From: JBBWZH01 sp035544115
Lineage (GTDB): Bacteria; Actinomycetota; Actinomycetes; Mycobacteriales; CADCTP01
Reading direction: 5' to 3'
DNA length: 64,000 nt
NCBI GenBank assembly: GCA_963714145.1
Contig: OY970235.1
Location: 7,564,001 to 7,628,000, forward strand
Each line of letters opens with the position of its first letter. Positions within the stretch are counted from its first letter, which is position 1. This document shows, in pieces, positions 24,044 through 35,217 of this stretch. A program made the translations under genes and the position numbers. The notes beneath the pieces are model-generated. The model saw only the letters and a program-made list of their open reading frames with translations, was not told where the DNA came from and did not search any database.

Positions 24044-25443
24044 CGGCGCCGGGGGGCCTGACCCCGCAGGAGACGGTGGAGCGGGCGCTGGCCATGTCGA
24101 AGGCCGACGGCTGCGTGGTGATCGCGACCGAGCAGTTCCAGACGAACCTGCGCTGGGCGCTGAACACGCTGACCACCAACGGCGAGATGCGGTCCCGGCA
24201 GCTGAGCGTGATCAGCTTCGTGAACGGTGCCGCCGGCATGGCCGCCGGCGTGGTGGAGCGCAGCGCGGTCACCGCCGACACGCTGGAAGAGCTGGTCCGG
24301 GCCAGTGAGCAGACCGCGCGGGACGCCGGGCCGGCCGACGACGTGGCCCCGCTGGTCGAACCGCACGACGCGGCGGACGACTGGGCGGCGCCGCCGGTGC
24401 CGACCTCGGTCGGCGTGTTCAGCGCGTTCGCCCCGGCGCTGGGTCAGGCTTTCGGCCGGGCCGCGGCGGACAACCGGGTGCTGTTCGGGTTCGCCGAGCA
24501 CACCGTGGCCAACCACTATCTCGGGAGCTCGACCGGGTTGCGGCGGCGACACGTGCAGCCCACCGGCAAGGTCGAGATCAACGGCAAGTCGCCCGACTTC
24601 GTCCGGTCCGCCTGGGCCGGCCGGGCCACCCGCGACTTCACCGACATCGACGTGACCGCGCTGGACGCCGAGCTGGCGCAGCGGCTGGCCTGGGCGGAGC
24701 GCTCGGTCGACCTGCCGGCCGGCCGGTACGAGACGCTGCTGCCACCGTCCGCGGTGGCCGACCTGATGTACTACCTCTACTCCTCGGCCGGCGCCCGGGA
24801 CGCGGACGAGGGCCGCACCGTGTTCTCCAAGGCCGGCGGCGGCACCCGGATCGGCGAGCGGCTGAGCGAGATCCCGATCACGCTCCGCTCCGGCCCGACC
24901 GAGCCCGGCCTGGAGGCGGCCCCGTTCATGGTGACCACCGCCTCGTACGGCGGCATCGCGTCGGTGTTCGACAACGGCCAGCCGATCGGGCCGAGCGACT
25001 GGATCCGGTCCGGCGAGCTGGTCGACCTTATCCGGACCCGGGCCTGGGCCGAGCGGACCGGTGCCACGCCCCGTCCGTGGGGCGACAACCTGGTGCTGGA
25101 CGCCCCGCCCGGCGGCCGTCCGCTGGCCGAGATGATCGGCAGCACCGAGCGCGGCCTGCTGGCCACCTCGCTCTGGTACATCCGCGAGGTGGACCCGCAG
25201 ACGCTGCTGCTCACCGGCCTCACCCGGGACGGCGTCTACCTGGTCGAGGGCGGCGAGGTGACCGGCGCGGTGAACAACTTCCGGTGGAACGAGAGCCCGG
25301 TCGACCTGCTCGGCCGGCTGACCGAGGTCGGCAGCACCGAACGCTGCCTGCCGCGGGAGTGGAACGACTTCTTCACCCGTACCGCGATGCCCCCGCTGCG
25401 CGTCCCGGACTTCAACATGAGCACGGTCAGCAAGGCGTCCTGA
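24040..25443 (+). CDS. PmbA/TldE-like protease subunit
   Basis: 467-residue second member of the TldD/TldE pair. It shares the family fold but has no HExxxH zinc motif, as expected for the non-catalytic partner. Start ATG 24040 overlaps the tldD-like stop, so the subunits are coupled. The conserved C-terminal half (PFMVTTASYGGIASVFDNG, TGAVNNFRWNESPVDLLGRL) matches TldE proteins. A strong hairpin terminator follows the stop codon. Confidence 0.88.
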   Translation: MTAPGGLTPQETVERALAMSKADGCVVIATEQFQTNLRWALNTLTTNGEMRSRQLSVISFVNGAAGMAAGVVERSAVTADTLEELVRASEQTARDAGPADDVAPLVEPHDAADDWAAPPVPTSVGVFSAFAPALGQAFGRAAADNRVLFGFAEHTVANHYLGSSTGLRRRHVQPTGKVEINGKSPDFVRSAWAGRATRDFTDIDVTALDAELAQRLAWAERSVDLPAGRYETLLPPSAVADLMYYLYSSAGARDADEGRTVFSKAGGGTRIGERLSEIPITLRSGPTEPGLEAAPFMVTTASYGGIASVFDNGQPIGPSDWIRSGELVDLIRTRAWAERTGATPRPWGDNLVLDAPPGGRPLAEMIGSTERGLLATSLWYIREVDPQTLLLTGLTRDGVYLVEGGEVTGAVNNFRWNESPVDLLGRLTEVGSTERCLPREWNDFFTRTAMPPLRVPDFNMSTVSKAS

Positions 25444-25450
25444 CCCGGGC

Positions 25451-25478
25451 GGGCCGGGGGCGGTTCGGCCCCCGGCCC
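25451..25478. terminator. Terminator after the TldD/TldE pair
   Basis: Stem GGGCCGGGGGC (25451-25461) / GCCCCCGGCCC (25468-25478) with a 6-base loop, 8 bp beyond the stop codon at 25443 and close to the convergent stop at 25510. Likely serves both directions; no long T tract. Confidence 0.7.
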
Positions 25479-25509
25479 ATCCGGGACTACCGGCTCACCG
25501 CATTGGTGA

Positions 25510-26493
25510 CTACCCGGCCGGCAGGCGGACCACGGTGTACGTGGTGGTCGGCTCCGGCGGGGTGTTGAACCGGGCGTTGACCGCGTACAGGAACGGGCCG
25601 AGCCGGCCGACCGTGGTCGGCACGTCCAGCGCCGGGTCGGTGACCGAGCCGGTCACCACCCCACTGGTGCCGCGGGCGTTCAACCGGATCGACTCGACCC
25701 GGTTGAGTTGGTTCTGCACGACGTAGAGGGTCCGGCCGCTGCGCAGCAGCCCGTCGCCGGCCGTCGCGTCGCCGCCGGCGATGGTGATCTTCCGGGTCGC
25801 CCCGGTGGCCGGCGCCACGGTGAACAGTGACGCCGTGTTGGACTGCACCACGATCAACTGCCGGCCGTCCGGTGTCGTCTCGATGCCGTTGGCGTTGAAG
25901 CCGGCCTGGTAGACCAGGTCACCGGAGAACGGCAGGGTGCGGAACCGGTTGGCGGCCGGCAGCCGCCCACCCGGGCCGAACGGGACGACGTACAGCACCG
26001 GGTTGAGCGAGTCGGTGAAGTAGGCCGCGCCGGCCGTGACCACGACGTCGTTGATGAAGCCGACGTTCGCCCCGACGAACTGGTACGAGGCCAGCTCGGC
26101 ACCGGTCCGGGCGTCGTACACGTGTGCCTGCCCGGTGGCCGCGCCGGCCGCGAACAGCCGGTTCCGCGCGTCGATCTCCAGGCCGGTGGCCGCCCGGCCG
26201 GCCACCCCGGGCACCAGCACCGAGCCTCGACCGGTGGCCACGTCGCCCCGGAAGATCGCGCCGTCGACCAGCGAGCCGGCATAGAACGAGGTGCCGCGGC
26301 CGACCACGACACCTTCCGGCCGGAAGCCGTCCGGCAGCGGGATCACCTGCGGGAACAGTCGATGGCCCGCGCTGGCCGCGCCGCCGGCCGCTGAATTCGC
26401 GGACCCCGGCGCGGCCTGAGCCACACCGGCGGTCGACCCGCCGATCAGGACCGTCGTGCCCAGCGCGAGCAGCGTGGCTGGGACGAGTCGCAT
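25510..26493 (-). CDS. Secreted beta-propeller-like (SMP-30/NHL-type) protein
   Basis: 327 residues with a clear Sec signal peptide (MRLVPATLLALG...AGVAQA, cleavage before APGSA). The mature part shows repeated blades of the type GLEIDARNRLFAAGAATGQA, VVTAGAAYFTDSLNPVLYVV and GIETTPDGRQLIVVQSN, as in SMP-30/gluconolactonase-like or NHL propellers. No catalytic metal ligands can be named with confidence. ATG at 26491-26493 is preceded by GGGAGG; an in-frame codon at 26517 lacks one. It probably works outside the cytoplasm, perhaps as a lactonase or binding protein. Confidence 0.75.
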   Translation of the reverse strand: MRLVPATLLALGTTVLIGGSTAGVAQAAPGSANSAAGGAASAGHRLFPQVIPLPDGFRPEGVVVGRGTSFYAGSLVDGAIFRGDVATGRGSVLVPGVAGRAATGLEIDARNRLFAAGAATGQAHVYDARTGAELASYQFVGANVGFINDVVVTAGAAYFTDSLNPVLYVVPFGPGGRLPAANRFRTLPFSGDLVYQAGFNANGIETTPDGRQLIVVQSNTASLFTVAPATGATRKITIAGGDATAGDGLLRSGRTLYVVQNQLNRVESIRLNARGTSGVVTGSVTDPALDVPTTVGRLGPFLYAVNARFNTPPEPTTTYTVVRLPAG

Positions 26494-26750
26494 GAGAGCC
26501 TCCCTTGCTTGTGTCACTCCGTTGCGAACCCAACCATCCTTTACCGCCAGGTTGACGCCCGCACGCCCCTATTCGGTCGACCTGACCGGGATCTGCCGTC
26601 TGAACCGATCCCGCGATGTGAGACAGGTGACATGTCTGGGCAGGTCATGCATGTGCGCTCGGGGTTAGGCTCAACGGATCCCCAGCGAGATGCCGGTGAC
26701 CCGGCGTTTCTTGCATTCTCCGGGTCAGCCACGACCGACAAGGAGTACCC

Positions 26751-28568
<1,818 letters not shown>

Positions 28569-28625
28569 CCGCGGGCCACCCGGCTGGCCGCCGAGCCGAG
28601 CCCGCCGGTCAGGCAGACTAGGCAC

Positions 28626-29681
28626 GTGCCCAGGTGTATCGACTGGCAGGGCGGCGCGGTGGTGCTCATCGACCAGACGCTGCTGCCGAAACAGGAACGC
28701 TGGCTGCGGATCACCGAGGTGGACGAGCTGGTCGACAGCATCGTCCGGCTCGCGGTGCGGGGCGCTCCGGCCCTCGGCGCGGCCGGCGCGCTGGGCGTCG
28801 CCCTCGCCGCACACCGCGGCGATGACGTGCCGGCGGCCGCCGCCAGGCTGCGCACCGCCCGGCCGACCGCGGTCAACCTCGCCCGCGGCGTGGACCGGGC
28901 GCTGGCCAGGCTCGGCGACGGGCCGGCCGCTGTCCTGGCCGAGGCGCAGGCGCTGCTGGCCGAGGAGGCCGCGAACGGTCGCGCCATCGGCGAGCGCGGT
29001 GCCGACCTGCTGGCCGAACTGTGCCCGCCCGGCCCGCTGCGGCTGCTCACCCACTGCAATGCCGGCTGGCTGGCCGCGGTCGAGTGGGGCACCGCGCTCG
29101 GCGTGGTCGCGGTGCTGCACGAGCGGGGCCGGATCGACCGGGTGTACGCCGACGAGACGCGCCCGCTGCTGCAGGGCGCCCGGTTGACCGCGTACGAGCT
29201 GGCTCAGTTGGGCATCGAGCACCGGGTCGTGGTCGACAGCGCTGCCGCCTCGCTGCTGGCCCGCGGGCTGGTCGACGCGGTCGTGGTCGGCGCCGACCGG
29301 ATCGCCGCGAACGGGGACGTGGTCAACAAGATCGGCACCTACCCGCTCTCGCTGGCCGCGGCCCGGGCCGGCGTGCCGTTCCTGGTCGCCGCCCCGGAGT
29401 CGACAGTGGACCAGGCCACGCCGACCGGGGCGGACGTGGAGATCGAGGAGCGCGACCCGGCCGAGGTGTCGCCGGACGGCATCCCGGCGCTGAACCCCGC
29501 GTTCGACATGACCCCGTACGACCTGGTCACCGCGATCGTCACCGATCGCCGCACGATCCGCCCGCAGGTAGCCGGGCCCGGACCGCAGCCAGCGGCGCAG
29601 CCGGAGCCCGGGCCGGCGGCGGAGCCGGTGCCCCAGTCGTTGCCGCAGCAGGTGGCGCAGCCGGCGGGGCCGGGCCGGTGA
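28626..29681 (+). CDS. mtnA: S-methyl-5-thioribose-1-phosphate isomerase
   Basis: Converts 5-methylthioribose-1-phosphate to the ribulose form in methionine salvage, and can act on the 5-deoxyribose analogue. Catalytic Cys in LLTHCNAGWLAAVEWGTALG and catalytic Asp in VVGADRIAANGDVVNKIGTY are present, with RGAPALGAAGALGV near the N terminus. The protein is 351 residues, of which the last 35 are an unconserved Pro/Gln/Ala-rich tail. GTG start at 28626. The class II aldolase gene follows 78 bp downstream, making a likely two-gene unit. Confidence 0.92.
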   Translation: MPRCIDWQGGAVVLIDQTLLPKQERWLRITEVDELVDSIVRLAVRGAPALGAAGALGVALAAHRGDDVPAAAARLRTARPTAVNLARGVDRALARLGDGPAAVLAEAQALLAEEAANGRAIGERGADLLAELCPPGPLRLLTHCNAGWLAAVEWGTALGVVAVLHERGRIDRVYADETRPLLQGARLTAYELAQLGIEHRVVVDSAAASLLARGLVDAVVVGADRIAANGDVVNKIGTYPLSLAAARAGVPFLVAAPESTVDQATPTGADVEIEERDPAEVSPDGIPALNPAFDMTPYDLVTAIVTDRRTIRPQVAGPGPQPAAQPEPGPAAEPVPQSLPQQVAQPAGPGR

Positions 29682-29759
29682 TCCGGTCGGCGGCGCAGCC
29701 GGCGGCGCCGGCGGCCGAGCCGGTGATCCGGTCGACGCCCGGCCCCGGCCGGTGATCAG

Positions 29760-30452
29760 GTGACGGTCGACCTTGCCGCGCCGCCGTACGCCGGGTTGAT
29801 CGCGGAACTCGCCCACGTCGGCCGGCAGGTGGTCGGCGCCGGTCTGGTGATCGGTTCCGGCGGCAACCTCTCGGCCCGGCCGCCCGGCGGCGAAGTCGCC
29901 GTCGTCACCGGCACCGGTACCTGGCTGGACCGGCTTACCCCGGCCGACTTCAGCCTGGTCCGGATCGTGGACGGGGCGGTCGTCGGCGGCAGCCCGACGC
30001 CCTCGGTCGAGGTGGCGCTGCACACCGAGTCGTACCGGGTGCGGCCGGATATCAACGCGGTGATCCACCTGCACCCGCAGATGTCGGTGCTGCTGCCCGC
30101 GCTCGGTCACCAGATCCGGTTGATCACCACCGACCACGTCTACTACGTCCGCGAGATCCGGGTGGCGCCGTACCGGCACAGCGGCACGCCGGAGCTGGCG
30201 CAGGCGGCCACCGGCCTGATCGCGGATGGCACCTGCAACTGCGTGGTTCTCTCCCACCACGGCTGCTCGGTGGTGGCGCCGACCATCGAGCTGGCCCACA
30301 AGCGGGCCGCGAACCTGGAGGAGGCCGCCCGGGCCACCTTCCACGCGCTGCAGCTCGGCGACACCCGCACGGTCTGCCCGCCGGAGTACCGGGACCGGCT
30401 GGCCCGACTGGCCGCGGCGGACCCCGACCCGGCGGGCACCGGCCGGCACTGA
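29760..30452 (+). CDS. Class II aldolase/adducin family protein
   Basis: 230-residue zinc-dependent aldolase or dehydratase fold. GSGGNLSARPPGG is the phosphate-binding loop; zinc histidines are visible in NAVIHLHPQMS and later in VLSHHGCSVVA. Together with mtnA this suggests either the methylthioribulose-phosphate dehydratase step or the aldolase of the dihydroxyacetone-phosphate shunt, which splits 5-deoxyribulose-1-phosphate. No mtnC, mtnD or mtnK lies nearby, which favours the shunt. GTG at 29760, with repeats of GGTGATC(C/A)GG just before it. Exact substrate not decidable here. Confidence 0.8.
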   Translation: MTVDLAAPPYAGLIAELAHVGRQVVGAGLVIGSGGNLSARPPGGEVAVVTGTGTWLDRLTPADFSLVRIVDGAVVGGSPTPSVEVALHTESYRVRPDINAVIHLHPQMSVLLPALGHQIRLITTDHVYYVREIRVAPYRHSGTPELAQAATGLIADGTCNCVVLSHHGCSVVAPTIELAHKRAANLEEAARATFHALQLGDTRTVCPPEYRDRLARLAAADPDPAGTGRH

Positions 30453-30698
30453 CCGCCGGCCAGGCCGGCGAGCCAGGCCCGCCGGCAGTGACCGTCGGCC
30501 AGGCCCGTCGGCCAGGCTCGCCGGCAGCGAGCGCCGGTCAGGTCCGCCGGAAACGGCCTCGACGGCCGGTGACATGCGGCGTAACGTTGCTCGATCGTGC
30601 GCGCCTTCCGCGCACCCCGTCGTAGCCGGGCAGGCAGCTCCGAGATCCGGGGCGCGGCCTAGGGCAGTGGGTCCCGACGACCACCGCCGAGGGAGCAG

Positions 30699-32795
30699 AT
30701 GCCACCGCCCGCCACAACCGACCCTGTCCTGACCACCGAGCGCGATCACTTGATGCAGGCCCGTGAGTCGCTCGGCCAGATGCGCAACCGAGCCGACCGG
30801 ATCGCCGACTACGGCGTAGACGCGCTGGCCAGCGAGGCCCTCGGCGCGGCGCGCGCACTGCGGCTGAAGGCCCTGGCCGACGATCCGGCGGTGCCGCCGT
30901 TCTTCGGCCGGGTCGACCGGCGCCCGGACGAGGAGCACCCGAGCGGCGAGATCTTCCACATCGGCCGCCGGCATATTCGCGACGACGCCGGCGACCCGCT
31001 GGTCATCGACTGGCGGGCACCGATGGCCCGGCCGTTCTACCGGGCCACCGCGGTACAGCCGCTGGGGCTGCGCCGGCGCCGCCGGTTCGGGTTCGCCGAC
31101 GGCCTGCTCAGCTCGTACGAGGACGAGCCGCTGGACCTGCCGGCCGGCACCGCGGATGACCCGGTGGAGAGCCGGATCATGCTGGCGGAGATCGAGCGCC
31201 CCCGGGTCGGGCCGATGCGCGACATCGTCGCCACCATCCAGCCCGATCAGGACGATCTCGTCCGGGCCTCGCTGGACGACAGCATCTGTGTGCAGGGCGC
31301 CCCGGGCACCGGCAAGACCGCGGTCGGCCTGCACCGGGCCGCGTACCTGCTCTACACCTACCCGGACCGGCTGCGCCGCTCCGGCGTGCTGGTGGTCGGG
31401 CCGAACCGGGCGTTCCTCTCGTACATCGGCCAGGTGCTGCCGGCGCTCGGCGAGGTCGGCGTCGGCCAGCAGACGATCGAACAGTTGCTGGCGCCGGTGC
31501 CGATCAAGGCCACCGAGCCGCCGGAGGTGGCCACGCTCAAAGGCGACGCGCGGATGGCGGAGGTGCTGCACCGGGCCGTCTACGGCGGGATCACCAGGCC
31601 GCGGGACGCGGTGATGATCCCGGTCGGCAATCGCCGCTTCCGGGTGCCGCCGGAGCGGCTGCGCCGGTACGTGGACGACCTGCGGCGCGGCGAGGTGCGG
31701 TACGCCGCCGCCCGGGACCGGCTGCACCTGCTGCTCGCCGAGGACCTGCGCCGGCAGCGGGAGTACTCCGGCGGCGCGCCGTCCGACGGGGACACCGCCC
31801 GGGTGGCCAGGTCTGCGCCGGTTCGGGCGTTCGTGGACTCGGTCTGGCCGGCGGTGGACGCCGCCGGGCTGGTGTTCCGGCTGCTGTCCGACCCCGAGGC
31901 GCTGGCCGCCGCCGCGGACGGCCTGCTCAATCAGACCGAGCAGCGGCTGCTCAGCTGGGACCGGACGCCGCGCAGCGTCCGCGCGACCCGGTGGACCGAG
32001 GCCGACGCGGTGCTGGTCGATGAGGTGACCGGCCTGCTCGAACGCCCGCAGACCTACGGCCATGTGGTGCTGGACGAGGCACAGGACCTCTCCCCGATGC
32101 AGTGCCGCGGGGTGGCCCGGCGCTGCCCGACCGGCTCGATCACCGTGCTCGGTGATCTGGCCCAGGGCACCACCCCGTGGGCGACCACGGACTGGCGCAG
32201 CACGCTCGGCCACCTTGGCAAGGCCGACGCCCGGATCGAGCCGCTGACCAGGGGTTACCGGGTGCCGGCAGACGTCATCGCGCTGGCCAACCGGCTGCTG
32301 CCGCACCTCGCCCAGGGGCTGAGCCCGGCCACCTCGGTGCGGCACGGCGACGGCGGGCTGCGGGTGCGCACCGTCCCGGACCTGGCCGCGGCGATCGCCG
32401 CGGAGACCCTCGTGCTGCTCACGGCCGAGGGATCGGTCGGCGTCATCGTCGCCGATGACGCCATCGAGCTGGTCGGCAAGGCGCTGACCATCGCCGGCGT
32501 GCGGTACGACGTGCTGGGCGCGACCGCTGAGGAGGCGGCGAGCGGGCCCGGGAACGAGGCCGCCGAGCCAGCGGACGACGTGGACGACGCAGCGGCGGAG
32601 GCGGCGCGCGTCACCGTCGTGCCGGCGACCCTGGCCAAAGGTCTCGAGTACGACTCCGTCCTGGTGGTCGAGCCGGCCGCGATCGTGGCCGCGGAGCCAC
32701 GGGGGCTGCGCCGGCTGTACGTCGTACTGACCCGGGCGGTGTCCCGGTTGGTTGTGCTGCACCAGCAGCCCCTCCCCTCGCAGCTGTCGGCCTGA
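30699..32795 (+). CDS. helD: HelD-family RNA polymerase-recycling ATPase (UvrD-like)
   Basis: 698-residue SF1 helicase-like protein. The N-terminal arm is a helical hairpin (TTERDHLMQARESLGQMRNR), followed by the HelD-typical FFGRVDRR...FHIGRRHIRDDAGDPLVIDWRA, then Walker A QGAPGTGKTAVGLHRAAYLL (about 200-219) and Walker B VVLDEAQDLSPMQ (about 456-468). HelD proteins pull stalled or rifampicin-bound RNA polymerase off DNA. I found no rifamycin-associated inverted repeat (of the GGGGCTTGC type) upstream. ATG at 30699 follows GAGGGAGCAG. The 246-bp gap before it holds GC-rich imperfect repeats and a GTGCGCG/CGCGCAC hairpin at 30597-30615. Confidence 0.8.
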   Translation: MPPPATTDPVLTTERDHLMQARESLGQMRNRADRIADYGVDALASEALGAARALRLKALADDPAVPPFFGRVDRRPDEEHPSGEIFHIGRRHIRDDAGDPLVIDWRAPMARPFYRATAVQPLGLRRRRRFGFADGLLSSYEDEPLDLPAGTADDPVESRIMLAEIERPRVGPMRDIVATIQPDQDDLVRASLDDSICVQGAPGTGKTAVGLHRAAYLLYTYPDRLRRSGVLVVGPNRAFLSYIGQVLPALGEVGVGQQTIEQLLAPVPIKATEPPEVATLKGDARMAEVLHRAVYGGITRPRDAVMIPVGNRRFRVPPERLRRYVDDLRRGEVRYAAARDRLHLLLAEDLRRQREYSGGAPSDGDTARVARSAPVRAFVDSVWPAVDAAGLVFRLLSDPEALAAAADGLLNQTEQRLLSWDRTPRSVRATRWTEADAVLVDEVTGLLERPQTYGHVVLDEAQDLSPMQCRGVARRCPTGSITVLGDLAQGTTPWATTDWRSTLGHLGKADARIEPLTRGYRVPADVIALANRLLPHLAQGLSPATSVRHGDGGLRVRTVPDLAAAIAAETLVLLTAEGSVGVIVADDAIELVGKALTIAGVRYDVLGATAEEAASGPGNEAAEPADDVDDAAAEAARVTVVPATLAKGLEYDSVLVVEPAAIVAAEPRGLRRLYVVLTRAVSRLVVLHQQPLPSQLSA

Positions 32796-33104
32796 CCGGC
32801 GTGGATCGGGCAGGTCGGGCGTCCGGACCCAAGTGGTAGCAGGTACCGCCGACATTTCGCATCTCGTCGTCCACAGGCAAAACCTCTATCCACAGGTTTG
32901 CGGTCGCGGCTGGTACCGGCCGACGGGGTCGGGCAAGGATGGACGTGTCACGCGGGCCGCAGGGTCTGCCACGATGGAGGCAGCGTTCGTTTCCGCACGC
33001 TCCGGCATCTGGCTGGTTCGTTGTCGACACCCTCGGCGCCGGGCCCCGGACGCCGGTCCGGCTCGCGCGGCGACCCCGCGTGCAGTTCCAGCGAGGAGAG
33101 ACGC
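32796..33104. other. Intergenic region before the 2-oxoacid dehydrogenase operon
   Basis: No gene is supported. It presumably carries the promoter of the E1-E2 operon. Two same-direction 9-mers resembling DnaA boxes are present: TCGTCCACA (32867-32875) and CTATCCACA (32886-32894), each one base from TTGTCCACA or TTATCCACA. The E1 alpha ribosome binding site is GAGGAGAG before 33105. Confidence 0.4.
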
Positions 33105-34235
33105 ATGACCTTGGCGGACTTCGGCGTCCCAGCCCCGCCGCATGACCCCAATGGGGGTCCGGAGTTGGTGCAGTTGCTCACCCCTGAGGGTGAGCGGGTC
33201 GAGCATCCGGACTATTCGATCGACCTCACCCCGGAGGAATACCGGGACCTGTACCGGGATCTGGTGCTGACCCGCCGGATCGACGTCGAGGCCACCGCGC
33301 TGCAGCGGCAGGGCGAGCTCGGCATCTGGGCCTCGCTGCTCGGTCAGGAGGCTGCGCAGGTCGGCTCCGGCCGCGCGCTGCGGCCCGATGACATGGTCTT
33401 TCCGACCTACCGCGAGCACGGTGTGGCCTGGTGCCGGGGGATCGACCCGGCCGCGCTGCTCGGCCTCTACCGGGGCGTCGACCACGGCGACTGGGATCCC
33501 AAGGAGAAGAACTTCGCGCTCTACACGATCGTCATCGGCTCGCAGACGCTGCATGCCACCGGATACGCGATGGGTATCCAGCGGGACGGCGGTAAAGCCG
33601 CCCAGAACGCGGTTATCGCCTACTTCGGCGACGGTGCGTCGAGTCAGGGCGATGTGAACGAGTCGTTCGTCTGGGCCAGCGTCTTCAACGCGCCCGTCGT
33701 CTTCTTCTGCCAGAACAACCAGTGGGCGATATCCGAGCCGCTGGAGAAGCAGACCCGCATTCCGCTGTACAAACGCGCCCTCGGGTTCGGGTTCCCCGGG
33801 GTCCGGGTGGACGGAAATGACGTGCTCGGCTGTCTGGCGGTAACCCGGGCGGCCCTCGAGGCGGCCCGCACCGGGCAGGGCCCGACCCTGATCGAGGCGT
33901 TCACCTACCGGATGGGCGCACACACCACCTCGGACGACCCGACCCGGTACCGGCTGGCCAGCGAGCTGGAGGTGTGGAAGCTCCGCGATCCGATCGAGCG
34001 GATGAAGGCGTACCTGTCCCGCAGCGGAACGGCCGATTCGAGCTTCTTCCAGGAGATCGAGAAGGAGGCCGGTGAGCTGGCCACCCGCATCCGGCAGGCC
34101 TGCATCACGATGCCCGACCCGGAGCCACTGAGCCTGTTCGACGGGGTCTATGTCGAGCCGACGCCGCACCTGCGGCAGCAGCGGGCCGAGTTCGGCCGGT
34201 ACCTCGACTCCTTCGAGGAGGCGTCTTCCCGATGA
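33105..34235 (+). CDS. 2-oxoacid (pyruvate/branched-chain) dehydrogenase E1 alpha subunit
   Basis: Thiamine-diphosphate-dependent decarboxylase subunit, 376 residues. The TPP motif is YFGDGASSQGDVNESFVWAS...FFCQNN, and the segment RMGAHTTSDDPTRYR near 265-280 resembles the phosphorylation-loop region of E1 alpha. ATG at 33105 with GAGGAGAG upstream; the open frame reaches further back but without conserved sequence. Followed by E1 beta and E2 with overlapping or very short junctions. Substrate could be pyruvate (pdhA) or branched-chain 2-oxoacids (bkdA); sequence alone here does not settle it. Confidence 0.9.
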   Translation: MTLADFGVPAPPHDPNGGPELVQLLTPEGERVEHPDYSIDLTPEEYRDLYRDLVLTRRIDVEATALQRQGELGIWASLLGQEAAQVGSGRALRPDDMVFPTYREHGVAWCRGIDPAALLGLYRGVDHGDWDPKEKNFALYTIVIGSQTLHATGYAMGIQRDGGKAAQNAVIAYFGDGASSQGDVNESFVWASVFNAPVVFFCQNNQWAISEPLEKQTRIPLYKRALGFGFPGVRVDGNDVLGCLAVTRAALEAARTGQGPTLIEAFTYRMGAHTTSDDPTRYRLASELEVWKLRDPIERMKAYLSRSGTADSSFFQEIEKEAGELATRIRQACITMPDPEPLSLFDGVYVEPTPHLRQQRAEFGRYLDSFEEASSR

Positions 34236-35206
34236 CCACTCTCACGATCGCGCGGGCGCTCAACGAGGGCCTGCGCAAGGCGATGGAGCGCGATCCCAAG
34301 GTGCTCATCATGGGTGAGGACGTGGGCAAGCTCGGCGGTGTCTTCCGGGTCACCGACGGCCTGCAGAAGGACTTCGGGGAGGATCGCGTCATCGACACCC
34401 CGCTGGCCGAATCCGGCATCATCGGCACCGCGATCGGGCTCGCCATGCGCGGCTACCGGCCGGTCTGCGAGATCCAGTTCGACGGTTTCGTCTACCCGGC
34501 GTTCGACCAGATCGTCAGCCAGTTGGCCAAGGTGCATTACCGGTCGCAAGGCCGGGTGCGGCTGCCGGTGACGATCCGGATCCCGTTCGGCGGTGGCATC
34601 GGTGCGGTCGAGCATCACAGCGAGTCGCCCGAGGCCTATTTCGCGCACACCGCCGGGCTGAAGGTGGTCGCCTGCTCGAACGCCGCGGACGCCTTCTTCA
34701 TGATCCAGCAGGCGATCGCCGCGGACGATCCGGTGATCTTCCTGGAACCGAAGCGGCGGTACTGGGAGAAGGCCGAGGTCGACCAGACCCAGACGCCGGA
34801 CCCGCTGCACACGGCCAGGGTGGTGCGGCCCGGTCGGGACGTCACGATCGTGGCGTACGGGCCGATGGTCAAGGTCGCGATGGACGCCGGCACGGCCGCT
34901 GAGGAGGATGGCCGGTCGCTGGAGGTGATCGACCTGCGCACGCTGTCACCGCTGGACCTCGACCCGGTGCTGGAGTCGGTCCGGCGTACCGGTCGGCTGA
35001 TCGTCGTACACGAGGCGCCGGCCACCCTCGGGGTGGGCGCCGAGATCGCCGCGCGGGTCACCGAGCACGCGTTCTACTCGCTGGAGGCACCGGTGCTGCG
35101 GGTCACCGGCTTCGACACTCCCTACCCGGCGTCCCGGCTGGAGGAGGAGTACCTGCCCGACCTTGATCGGGTGTTGGATGCCGTCGACCGAGCGCTGGCG
35201 TTCTGA
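34232..35206 (+). CDS. 2-oxoacid dehydrogenase E1 beta subunit
   Basis: 324-residue beta subunit that completes the TPP active site with E1 alpha. The opening MTTLTIARALNEGLRKAMER, VLIMGEDVGKLGGVFRVTDG and DTPLAESGIIGTAIGLAMRG are family-typical. The ATG overlaps the alpha stop codon by four bases, indicating translational coupling. Full normal length, no oddities. Confidence 0.92.
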   Translation: MTTLTIARALNEGLRKAMERDPKVLIMGEDVGKLGGVFRVTDGLQKDFGEDRVIDTPLAESGIIGTAIGLAMRGYRPVCEIQFDGFVYPAFDQIVSQLAKVHYRSQGRVRLPVTIRIPFGGGIGAVEHHSESPEAYFAHTAGLKVVACSNAADAFFMIQQAIAADDPVIFLEPKRRYWEKAEVDQTQTPDPLHTARVVRPGRDVTIVAYGPMVKVAMDAGTAAEEDGRSLEVIDLRTLSPLDLDPVLESVRRTGRLIVVHEAPATLGVGAEIAARVTEHAFYSLEAPVLRVTGFDTPYPASRLEEEYLPDLDRVLDAVDRALAF

Positions 35207-35217
35207 GGGGGTGACGC

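Noticed and set aside
30453..30698. Rifamycin-associated element upstream of the HelD-type gene
   Set aside because: No GGGGCTTGC-type inverted repeat found; only generic GC-rich repeats and a small hairpin.
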